Below, one piece after another: positions 1 through 5,856 of a stretch of DNA of 8,221 nucleotides. How positions within the stretch are numbered: position 1 is the stretch's first letter; each line of letters begins with the position of its first letter. The DNA lies in the NCBI GenBank assembly GCA_902493615.1, contig CABUQK010000091.1:1-8221 (forward strand), read 5' to 3'. Below the pieces are notes generated by a model. The model ran no database searches. It was not told where the DNA came from and saw only the letters and a list, made by a program, of their open reading frames with translations. This stretch comes from an uncultured Collinsella sp. GTDB taxonomy: Bacteria > Actinomycetota > Coriobacteriia > Coriobacteriales > Coriobacteriaceae. A program made the position numbers and the translations under genes.

Positions 1-643
1 CATCGATGTAGCGCACCGAAACCTGGGTCTTGCCGTCGGGACGCAGGTAGGGCAGGGTGCCGTCGTGACGCACGGCGGCCAGGCGCTCGGCCAGGCGGCT
101 TGCCAGGTAGTGTGGTATGGGCATGAGAGTCTTGGTCTCGTTGGAGGCATAACCGAACATCATGCCCTGGTCGCCGGCACCGATCAGGTCGATTGGGTCG
201 GTGGTAGCGCCGGTCTGGGTCTCGAAGGACTCGTCAACGCCCTGGGCGATATCGGGCGACTGTTCGTGGATGAGGCTCATAACGCCGCAGGTGTCGCAGT
301 CAAAACCGAACTTGGCACGGTTGTAGCCAATGCGGCGGATAACACCGCGGGCGATTTCCTGTACGTCTACGTAGGCCTGGGTGCGAATCTCGCCGGCGAC
401 AATGACGGTGCCGGTGGTCACGAGGGTCTCGCAGGCGCAGCGGACGTTTTCCACGTTGGCGGGCACGCCGTTGGGGGCGATGTAGCCCTGCTCCTGCAGC
501 TCTATTTCTTTGGCGAGGATTGCGTCGAGGACGGCGTCGCTGATCTGGTCAGCGATCTTATCGGGATGACCTTCGGTCACCGACTCCGACGTAAAAACAA
601 AGGATCCGTGTTGGGGTGGGATGGAACGAAGTTCTTCTGACAT
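1..643 (-). CDS. metK: S-adenosylmethionine synthetase, 5' part (cut by window edge)
   Basis: MetK makes S-adenosylmethionine from methionine and ATP in the cytoplasm. The reverse strand reads from an ATG at 643 for 214 codons without a stop and runs off the left edge; the family is about 385-400 residues long, so roughly half is present. Visible family motifs are SESVTEGHPDK (residues 19-29, ATP and metal binding), ACETLVTTG (70-78), GEIRTQAYVD (84-93) and the signature GAGDQGMMFGYA (155-166). The start is supported by GAAAGGA five bases upstream of the ATG (649-655 on the plus strand). Residues about 46-65 are an extra segment between the first helix and the ACE motif that E. coli MetK lacks. 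A long rightward frame over the same bases (65-640) is only its antisense shadow. The gene is divergent from gltX. Identity is very secure. Confidence 0.97.
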   Translation of the reverse strand, partial: MSEELRSIPPQHGSFVFTSESVTEGHPDKIADQISDAVLDAILAKEIELQEQGYIAPNGVPANVENVRCACETLVTTGTVIVAGEIRTQAYVDVQEIARGVIRRIGYNRAKFGFDCDTCGVMSLIHEQSPDIAQGVDESFETQTGATTDPIDLIGAGDQGMMFGYASNETKTLMPIPHYLASRLAERLAAVRHDGTLPYLRPDGKTQVSVRYID

Positions 644-665
644 GATTGTCCTTTCAAAAACGTGT

Positions 666-692
666 CCCGGCGACCGTTACCATTCCGCCGGG
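666..692 (-). promoter_or_regulatory. Hairpin in the metK 5' leader
   Basis: A perfect 7-bp GC-only stem (666-672 with 686-692, CCCGGCG/CGCCGGG) encloses a 13-nt loop. Read on the metK strand it lies between the candidate -10 box and the ribosome binding site. It is followed by ACACG and then five U residues just before GAAAGGA. It could affect translation or act as a weak attenuator. It does not resemble any SAM riboswitch class that I can recognise, so a regulatory role is inference. Confidence 0.4.
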
Positions 693-710
693 CTCTCTAT
701 GCAAGGGCAC

Positions 711-716
711 ATCATA
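711..716 (-). promoter_or_regulatory. Candidate -10 box for metK
   Basis: On the reverse strand this reads TATGAT, five of six matches to the TATAAT consensus. It lies 67 bases upstream of the metK ATG, giving a predicted leader of about 60 nt. The bases 16-18 upstream (around 734-740) give only a poor -35 match (GTGTGA/TGTGAA), so the promoter is tentative. Confidence 0.4.
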
Positions 717-744
717 GCGCGTAAATCAAACATTCACACCCTTT

Positions 745-843
745 CCGCACCTACTCATTGGGGACAGACTTAAATGACCAGCCATAAACTAAGAACGTCC
801 CCAGCGACTGGTCATTTAAGTCTGTCCCCAATGAGTAGGTCGG
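745..843. repeat. Long palindromic intergenic element (GGGGAC type)
   Basis: Positions 749-781 and 808-840 are perfect 33-nt inverted repeats separated by a 26-nt loop. With one bulged base (C748) the stem extends by CCG/CGG to 745-843. Each arm contains GGGGACAGACTTAAATGACC or its complement. The loop contains a third, degenerate copy: read in reverse it is GGGGAC followed by CTTA after three bases (797-802 is GTCCCC), so an alternative inner fold is possible. The element sits between the divergent metK and gltX promoters and encodes nothing. CCCTTT occurs at 739-744, abutting the stem, and again at 846-851, two bases from the other end. This could be a duplicated target but is not exact. 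It is most likely a non-autonomous repeat of REP or MITE type; a transcription terminator is unlikely because it lies upstream of both genes. Confidence 0.85.
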
Positions 844-874
844 TGCCCTTTGTGCGGAGGTTGCTCTGATGCTT

Positions 875-880
875 TATACT
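875..880 (+). promoter_or_regulatory. Candidate -10 box for gltX
   Basis: TATACT matches the -10 consensus at five of six positions and lies 40 bases upstream of the gltX ATG. It predicts transcription starting near 886-888. No good -35 is visible: TTGTGC at 850-855 is the best, with a long 19-base spacer. The right arm of the palindrome ends only about 10 bases upstream of that. Confidence 0.5.
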
Positions 881-908
881 GGTGCGGTTAGACATCCATC
901 CTGCAATC

Positions 909-914
909 GAGGAG
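909..914 (+). promoter_or_regulatory. gltX ribosome binding site (decides the start)
   Basis: GAGGAG lies six bases upstream of the ATG at 921. The in-frame GTG at 882 would add 13 residues but falls at or before the predicted transcription start and has no Shine-Dalgarno sequence. Confidence 0.8.
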
Positions 915-920
915 ATTTCC

Positions 921-2396
921 ATGGCATCAGACGTTCGCGTCCGCTTTGCACCCTCACCCACGGGCAAGCTGCACATCGGCGGCGCCCGCACCGCTATCTA
1001 TAACTGGGCTTTCGCCCGTGCAAACGGCGGCACGTTCATCCTGCGCATCGACGACACCGACCCCACCCGCTCCACCGACGAGAACACGCAGATCATCCTG
1101 CGCGCCATGCGTTGGCTAGGCCTGGACTGGGACGAGGGTCCCGAGGTGGGCGGCGATTTTGGTCCCTACGCCCAGACCGAGCGCCTGGACCTGTACAAGC
1201 AGGCCGCCCAGAAGCTTTGGGACGAGGGCAAGGCCTATCCCTGCTTCTGCACCAAGGAGCAGCTCGACGCCGACCGCAAGGCCGCGCAGGAGCGCAAGGA
1301 CCCCTTCCAGGGCTATCAGCGCCGTTGCCGCGATCTTGATCCCGAGGAGGCCCGCCGTCGCATCGAGGCCGGCGAGTCCTACGTCCTGCGCATCAAGGTG
1401 CCCGAGGACCGCGGCGACGTCGTCATCCACGACGCCGTCCACGGCGAGGTGACCTTCGACGCCAAGGAGCTCGACGACTTTGTCATCTTCCGCTCCGATG
1501 GCACGCCCACGTACAACTTCGCGACCGTCGTCGACGACGCCATGATGAAGATCACCCATGTCATCCGCGGCGACGACCACCTGTCGAACACCCCGCGTCA
1601 GGTCATGGTCTACGAGGCCCTCGGCGCGCCCGTGCCCACGTTCGCCCACATCTCCATGATCCTGGGTGCCGACGGCAAGAAGCTCTCCAAGCGCCACGGC
1701 GCCACCTCGGTGGAGGAGTACCGCGACGCCGGCTACCTGTCCGACGCCTTCGTCAACTACCTGGCGCTTTTGGGCTGGTCGCTCGACGGCGAGACCACGA
1801 TCATCCCGCGCGATGTCCTGGCCAACAAGTTCTCGCTCGACCGCATCTCCAAGAACCCGGCGACCTTCGATCCCAAAAAGCTCGATTGGGTTAACGCTGA
1901 GTACATCAACGGCATGTCCGATGCTCAGTTTGCCGACGAGATCATGGTCCCCGAGCTGCACGAGGCGGGTCTCATCGAGGGTAATGTCGAGTACGGCGAG
2001 GATTGGATCGACGCGCTTGCCGCCATTGTCAAGCCGCGCACCAAGATGCCGGCCGACGCCGTGACCGTCGCCGCTCCCATCTTCGCTACGGCCGAGACGC
2101 TCGAGTATGACGAGAAATCCGTCAACAAGGGCCTGGCCAAGGAGGGCATGGGTGCCATTCTTGATGCCGCCAAGGCCGCGCTCGAGGGTGTGAACGAGTG
2201 GACGGCTGCCAACATTGACGCCGCGCTTGAGCCGCTGCCCGAGCAGATGGACCTCAAGAAGCGCGTGGTGTTCCAGGCCGTGCGCGTCGCCGTCTGCGGC
2301 AACATGGTGAGCCCTCCGCTGGGCGAGACCATGGCGCTCATCGGCCGCGACGACTGCCTGGCGCGCATCGACCGCGCCCGCACGATGGCGCTGTAA
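921..2396 (+). CDS. gltX: Glutamyl-tRNA synthetase
   Basis: GltX attaches glutamate to tRNA-Glu using ATP in the cytoplasm. The 491-residue product matches the usual length of class I bacterial GluRS. It opens with VRVRFAPSPTGKLHIGGART, where HIGG (residues 18-21) is the HIGH signature, and has KKLSKRHG (from residue 253) as the KMSKS-type loop. CFC (108-110) and C136 fall where the zinc-binding cysteines of the acceptor-binding region lie in E. coli GluRS; the Tyr usually found near the last ligand is not seen. RIDDTDPTRS, YNFATVVDDAMM and IRGDDHLSNTPRQ are typical catalytic-domain segments, and the C-terminal half is the helical anticodon-binding region. Codon third positions are strongly C or G. 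The start was chosen from GAGGAG at 909-914. Whether the enzyme also charges tRNA-Gln (non-discriminating, with GatCAB) cannot be told from this window. A 438-codon antisense frame here is a shadow. Confidence 0.97.
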   Translation: MASDVRVRFAPSPTGKLHIGGARTAIYNWAFARANGGTFILRIDDTDPTRSTDENTQIILRAMRWLGLDWDEGPEVGGDFGPYAQTERLDLYKQAAQKLWDEGKAYPCFCTKEQLDADRKAAQERKDPFQGYQRRCRDLDPEEARRRIEAGESYVLRIKVPEDRGDVVIHDAVHGEVTFDAKELDDFVIFRSDGTPTYNFATVVDDAMMKITHVIRGDDHLSNTPRQVMVYEALGAPVPTFAHISMILGADGKKLSKRHGATSVEEYRDAGYLSDAFVNYLALLGWSLDGETTIIPRDVLANKFSLDRISKNPATFDPKKLDWVNAEYINGMSDAQFADEIMVPELHEAGLIEGNVEYGEDWIDALAAIVKPRTKMPADAVTVAAPIFATAETLEYDEKSVNKGLAKEGMGAILDAAKAALEGVNEWTAANIDAALEPLPEQMDLKKRVVFQAVRVAVCGNMVSPPLGETMALIGRDDCLARIDRARTMAL

Positions 2397-2419
2397 TCGC
2401 TGCGCAAACGTTTGTATTC

Positions 2420-2454
2420 GAGCCCCGTTCACTCAGAGCGGGGCTCTTGTTTCT
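2420..2454 (+). terminator. Intrinsic terminator after gltX
   Basis: GAGCCCCG (2420-2427) pairs perfectly with CGGGGCTC (2439-2446). Three further inner pairs (one G-U) leave a 5-nt loop ACTCA, giving an 11-bp stem. It is followed by TTGTTTCT. It lies 23 bases after the gltX stop and 31 bases before priA, so gltX is probably mostly a separate transcript. priA then needs a nearby promoter that I cannot identify, or partial read-through. Confidence 0.85.
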
Positions 2455-2485
2455 GTAGACGTATGGGATAGGAGGTGCTGGGGCC

Positions 2486-4939
2486 ATGGCCGAGCAACTT
2501 TCGCTGTTTGGTTCGTCGGAACCGGAGGAAGCTCCGAAGTCCGCGGCTCCTGCCGCCGCCCCGGCGCAGCCCGAGCCCGTACCCGAACCCGTCGTCGCCT
2601 ATGCGAGCGTAGTCCTCGACATCCCGACGCGTGCGTTGTCCGAGCCATTCGCCTACGGCATCCCCCGGTCCCTTGCTAACGAGGCGCAGATCGGATCCAC
2701 GGTCCTGGTCCACTTTGGTAACCGTGCCGCCGCGGGCTATATCGTCGACATTGCGCCTGAGCTAGGCGACCTGCAAGGCAACAGCGCCCTCGACCCCGCG
2801 CGCATTAAAGCCATCGAGGCTACCCTAAGCAAACCGCTCTTTACCGCCGAGGCTGCCCGTATCGCACGCTGGATGAGCCGCGAGTATGTCGCGACGCTTT
2901 CCGAGTGCCTGCGCCTGTTTTTGCCCCCGGGCGGCAGCCCGCGTGTGGTCAAGGGCGACGACGGCGTGTGGACGGTTGAACGTCCCGCCGTCAAGCCTAT
3001 CCAAAACCGCTGGGTCATGCTTACGCCCGAGGGCTTCGACTATACGCCTCCCAAAACGGCGGTTCGTCAGCGTCAGCTCATCGAGGCGCTCCAGTGCGGA
3101 CCGGTCACGACGCGCGACCTCAACCTTCTCTACAGCAGCATGTCGGCGACTATCAAGGCGCTCGAAAAGCGTGGCGTCGTGGTGGTGGAGGAGCGTCGTG
3201 CGTGGCGTGGCTGCAGTGAGCAGACCACGCTGTCTTCGGCAAGCGGCAAGGCGCCGGTCGCACTTACCAACGGCCAGCAGCAGGCGCTCGTGCAGATTGA
3301 GCGCGCCCGTCTGGACGCTCATGGTGACGTGGTGCTGGTCGACGGCGTCACCGGCTCCGGCAAAACCGAGGTTTACCTTTCGGCGATTGAGCGCGTGCTG
3401 GCCGCCGGTCGTTCGGCCTGCGTGCTCGTGCCCGAGATCTCGCTGACGGCCCAGACCGTCGGCCGCTTCCGCTCGCGCTTTGGCGAGACGGTCGCCGTGT
3501 TTCATTCGCGCCTTTCGGCCGGCGAGCGCCTGGACCAGTGGGATATGGTCGCCAGTGGAGCGGCCCGCGTGGTCGTCGGCGCCCGCTCGGCGCTCTTTTG
3601 CCCGCTCAGCGACTTGGGCCTCATCATCATCGACGAGGAGCACGAGACCAGCTACAAGCAGGGCTCCAGTCCGCGCTACCACGCGCGCGAGGTAGCGGCC
3701 GAGATGGCGCGCCGCTACCGCTGCCCGCTCGTGCTGGGATCGGCCACGCCTTCTGCAGAAGCGCTCGACCGCTGCCGCCGCGGCACGTACAGCGGCGTCT
3801 CGTGGACGCGCGTCGAGATGCCCGAACGCCCGGGACACGCCGTGCTGCCCACGGTCCGCATTGCCGACCTGCGTCGCGAGTTCTCGCACGGTAGCCGCTC
3901 AATGTTCTCAAAACCGCTGTTGGAAGGGCTGGAGCGCGTTGTGGAGCGGCGCGAGAAGGCTGTGCTGTTGCATAACCGTCGCGGCTTTGCGCCGTTTTTG
4001 ATGTGCCGCGAGTGCGGTTGCGTCCCCACCTGTAACCATTGCTCCACGGCGCTTACGTACCACGAGCGCACCCATACGCTGCAGTGCCACACCTGCGGGT
4101 CATCCTGGCGCGTGCAGCCCTATCCGGCGCCCACGAGTCGCTGCCCCAAGTGCGGCAGCCGTTATCTGGCAAAAATGGGCCTAGGCACGCAGCAGATCGA
4201 GGACGCGCTGCACCAGATGCTGCCCCAGGACGTCGCCATCATTCGCATGGACGCCGATTCCACGCGCGGCAAGGACGCACATAAAAAGCTGCTCGAGCAG
4301 TTCGATGCGGCCGATTGCGCGGTGCTGCTGGGTACCCAGATGATCGCCAAGGGTCTCGATTTTCCCGAGGTCACGCTCGTGGGCGTGGTCAATGCTGACT
4401 TTGCCCTCAAGCTGCCCGATTTTCGTGCGGGGGAGCGCGCCTACGACCTGCTCGAGCAGGTGGCGGGCCGTGCCGGTCGCGGCGATCGTCCCGGCGAGGT
4501 CATCATCCAGACCTATCTGCCCGAGGACCCGGTCATCCGAGCCGTCGCTGAGCACGATCGCTCGATCTTTACCGATTACGACCTGGATCAGCGCCGCGAC
4601 GCACTGTATCCGCCGTTCGTGCGCCTGATCAACATTTTGGTGTGGTCGGCAAGCCGCGATGATGCACAGGATTATATCGGGCGTATTGCAAAGCTTCTTA
4701 AGCGTCGTTGGCATGCCGCCGCGCCCGACTTTTTGCGGGCGGGGAGTGCCGTGCCGCAGGTGCTGGGCCCGGCTTCGTGTGTAATCGAGAGAGCCAAGGA
4801 CCGTTACCGCTTCCATCTGCTTGTGAAGTCGCCCGTGGGGTACCATGTCTCTGATGATATCGACGCCTGCCTCAAAGAGGTGGGCTCTGTGCGCGGCGTG
4901 AGCGTGAGCGTTGATGTCGACGCCTATGATTTGATGTAA
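2486..4939 (+). CDS. priA: Primosomal protein N', replication restart helicase PriA
   Basis: PriA binds stalled or repaired replication forks, unwinds the lagging strand 3' to 5' with ATP, and starts reloading of the replicative helicase. The 817-residue product has all family parts. The N-terminal 3'-end-binding domain is at about 38-140 (SVVLDIPTRALSEPFAYGIP), followed by a winged-helix region at about 150-235. Walker A is GVTGSGKT (287-294) and Walker B is DEEH (383-386). Paired zinc-binding cysteines are at 507/510, 516/519, 534/537 and 553/556. Motif V is GTQMIAKGLDF (616-626) and motif VI is QVAGRAGRG (658-666), before the C-terminal domain. All catalytic residues are intact, so it should be an active helicase. 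Unusually, residues 4-8 are QLSLF, identical to the consensus beta-clamp-binding pentapeptide, followed by a low-complexity Ala/Pro/Glu linker (about 10-36). AGGAGG at 2470-2475 supports the ATG, with a somewhat long 10-base spacer. def follows after 18 bases. Confidence 0.97.
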   Translation: MAEQLSLFGSSEPEEAPKSAAPAAAPAQPEPVPEPVVAYASVVLDIPTRALSEPFAYGIPRSLANEAQIGSTVLVHFGNRAAAGYIVDIAPELGDLQGNSALDPARIKAIEATLSKPLFTAEAARIARWMSREYVATLSECLRLFLPPGGSPRVVKGDDGVWTVERPAVKPIQNRWVMLTPEGFDYTPPKTAVRQRQLIEALQCGPVTTRDLNLLYSSMSATIKALEKRGVVVVEERRAWRGCSEQTTLSSASGKAPVALTNGQQQALVQIERARLDAHGDVVLVDGVTGSGKTEVYLSAIERVLAAGRSACVLVPEISLTAQTVGRFRSRFGETVAVFHSRLSAGERLDQWDMVASGAARVVVGARSALFCPLSDLGLIIIDEEHETSYKQGSSPRYHAREVAAEMARRYRCPLVLGSATPSAEALDRCRRGTYSGVSWTRVEMPERPGHAVLPTVRIADLRREFSHGSRSMFSKPLLEGLERVVERREKAVLLHNRRGFAPFLMCRECGCVPTCNHCSTALTYHERTHTLQCHTCGSSWRVQPYPAPTSRCPKCGSRYLAKMGLGTQQIEDALHQMLPQDVAIIRMDADSTRGKDAHKKLLEQFDAADCAVLLGTQMIAKGLDFPEVTLVGVVNADFALKLPDFRAGERAYDLLEQVAGRAGRGDRPGEVIIQTYLPEDPVIRAVAEHDRSIFTDYDLDQRRDALYPPFVRLINILVWSASRDDAQDYIGRIAKLLKRRWHAAAPDFLRAGSAVPQVLGPASCVIERAKDRYRFHLLVKSPVGYHVSDDIDACLKEVGSVRGVSVSVDVDAYDLM

Positions 4940-4946
4940 CAACCCG

Positions 4947-4952
4947 AAAGGA
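4947..4952 (+). promoter_or_regulatory. def ribosome binding site (decides the start)
   Basis: AAAGGA ends on the first base of an in-frame ATG at 4952, which therefore cannot be the start it serves. It is five bases upstream of the next ATG at 4958, which is the better start. Confidence 0.75.
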
Positions 4953-4957
4953 TGGCC

Positions 4958-5494
4958 ATGGAAGCCAACGGAATCGTACTGTCGCCCGACCCTCGTCTGC
5001 GCCAGGAGTGCGCCGTCATCGAGGAGATTACCCCGGCGATCGAGGCACTTGCCGAGAAGATGAAGAAGATGATGTTCGAGAACGGCGGCTGCGGCCTGGC
5101 TGCCCCGCAGATCGGCGAGCTCATCCAGCTCGTCACCATCGACTGCGACTACAGCGACAAGAACGACTACGACCCGTACGTGCTCATCAATCCCGTCATT
5201 GTTGAGCAGAGCGACCATCTGGTGCCCTTTAGCGAGGGCTGCCTGTCTATCCCAGGCATTAGCTGCGAGATCGAGCGTCCCGACCATGTCGTCGTCGAGG
5301 CGTACGATCTGGATGCCAACCTGATTCGCTATGAGGCCACGGGCGACCTGTTCTGCGTGTGCCTGCAGCACGAGATTGATCACCTGCACGGCAACACCAT
5401 GTTCGAGCGACTGAAGCCGATGCAGCGGATCAAGGCCGTCAAGGAGTACCAGGACGCCCTGGCCCGCGGCGCTCGACCGGGCGAGACGGAGTAA
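4958..5494 (+). CDS. def: Peptide deformylase
   Basis: Def is a metallohydrolase that removes the formyl group from the N-terminal methionine of new proteins as they leave the ribosome. The 178-residue product contains the three family motifs: GCGLAAPQ (residues 44-51, GxGLAAxQ), EGCLS (93-97) and HEIDH (138-142). The expected metal ligands are C95, H138 and H142, with E139 as the catalytic acid/base. The start at 4958 is preferred over 4952 (two codons longer) because the AAAGGA element overlaps the earlier ATG. Only 18 bases separate it from priA, so the two are almost certainly co-transcribed. Third positions are C-rich: 27 C against 5 T in the first 60 codons, in sharp contrast to fmt downstream. 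The substrate it acts on is made by Fmt, encoded by the next gene. Confidence 0.97.
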   Translation: MEANGIVLSPDPRLRQECAVIEEITPAIEALAEKMKKMMFENGGCGLAAPQIGELIQLVTIDCDYSDKNDYDPYVLINPVIVEQSDHLVPFSEGCLSIPGISCEIERPDHVVVEAYDLDANLIRYEATGDLFCVCLQHEIDHLHGNTMFERLKPMQRIKAVKEYQDALARGARPGETE

Positions 5495-5502
5495 GTCCCA
5501 CC

Positions 5503-5639
5503 GTCCCCTTCCGCCGCAGGGCCTAGGTTTTGCTCCATGCTCAAACAGTCCTGCTCGCACGAAGAGCACATTAAGTGCTCTTCGGCTCGTGCGGAACTGC
5601 GCGTGGAGCAATAACCTAGGCCCTGCGGCGGAAGGGGAC
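5503..5639. repeat. Long imperfect palindromic element (GTCCCC...GGGGAC)
   Basis: The outer arms 5503-5529 and 5613-5639 are perfect 27-nt inverted repeats that begin GTCCCCTTCCGCCGCAGGG and end at CCTAGGTT. Pairing continues past a one-base bulge through TTGCTCCA/TGGAGCAA. It then becomes interrupted (CAGTCC with GGAACTG; CGCAC with GTGCG) and closes with a perfect 9-bp inner stem GAAGAGCAC/GTGCTCTTC (5561-5569 with 5575-5583) over a 5-nt loop. The whole 137 bases can therefore fold into one hairpin. It begins eight bases after the def stop. Its GGGGAC ends recall the core of the metK-gltX palindrome. It is probably a non-autonomous mobile repeat; mRNA stabilisation or termination after def is possible, but no clean U-tract follows. 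Confidence 0.85.
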
Positions 5640-5715
5640 TGCGTTTTCGTGCTCCTTTTCGCCCGGGTGCCGTCGGGCCAGGGAGGGGCGTCTTCGCTGA
5701 TAATTGCTTTGTTGG

Positions 5716-5751
5716 AAGAGCTGCTTTTATTGCGGCTCTTTCTTTGGTTTT
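5716..5751 (+). terminator. Intrinsic terminator between def and fmt
   Basis: AAGAGCTGC (5716-5724) pairs with GCGGCTCTT (5732-5740), nine base pairs with one G-U, around a 7-nt loop TTTTATT. It is followed by the T-rich run TCTTTGGTTTT. It should end transcripts coming from priA-def and separate them from fmt-rsmB. The T tract is interrupted by two G residues, so efficiency may be partial. Confidence 0.75.
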
Positions 5752-5856
5752 GGGTATATTTGTTCTTGTTGAATTGTTCTTGCGGATGGGCTGGGTACTT
5801 GGCTTTCCACTGTTATTTGTAGCCGTCTCGGCTTTGGTTGAGAGGAGACGATCTTT

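Larger units (their letters stand above)
5495..5856. other. Gap between def and fmt, no gene
   Basis: These 362 bases hold, in order, a long imperfect palindrome, a short G/C-rich spacer (about 5640-5695), a T/G-rich tract with an intrinsic terminator, and the fmt leader. From 5741 to 5800 the plus strand has 30 T, 18 G, 6 C and 6 A, quite unlike the rest of the window. TATATT at 5755-5760 would be a good -10 box for fmt but has no convincing -35, so the fmt promoter is not located. AGAGGAGA at 5841-5848 is the fmt ribosome binding site, eight bases from the ATG. A 77-codon frame starting at 5589 crosses the palindrome and terminator and lacks the look of a protein. Confidence 0.7.

Noticed and set aside
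65..640. 191-codon open frame on the plus strand
   Set aside because: It lies exactly antisense to metK, whose protein motifs on the minus strand are unmistakable; the plus-strand translation is Gly/Ala/Val-rich with no recognisable domain.
644..720. A known SAM riboswitch upstream of metK
   Set aside because: The leader is only about 60 nt, with one simple hairpin; I cannot see the multi-helix or pseudoknot layout or conserved bases of the known classes.
882..920. Upstream GTG start giving gltX 13 extra residues
   Set aside because: It falls at or before the predicted transcription start from the TATACT box, and GAGGAG is correctly placed for the ATG at 921.
2405..2414. Perfect palindrome CAAACGTTTG just after the gltX stop, like a LacI-family operator core
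   Set aside because: It lies upstream of the gltX terminator with no visible promoter beside it, and a 10-base palindrome is expected by chance now and then.
1116..2432. 438-codon open frame antisense to gltX
   Set aside because: High-GC coding with C/G third positions leaves long stop-free antisense frames; the product has low-complexity Leu/Val/Gly/Asp/Arg composition and no motifs.
4181..5611. 476-codon open frame antisense to priA and def
   Set aside because: It spans two well-supported genes and part of the palindrome, and has no ribosome binding site or domain; it is an antisense shadow.
5661..5678. Short GCCCG/CGGGC hairpin downstream of the long palindrome
   Set aside because: Only five base pairs with no T-run after it; expected by chance in GC-rich DNA.
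5589..5822. 77-codon rightward frame between def and fmt
   Set aside because: It runs through the palindrome arm and the terminator hairpin; its Leu/Phe/Trp-rich second half is a by-product of the T/G-rich tract and no ribosome binding site is present.
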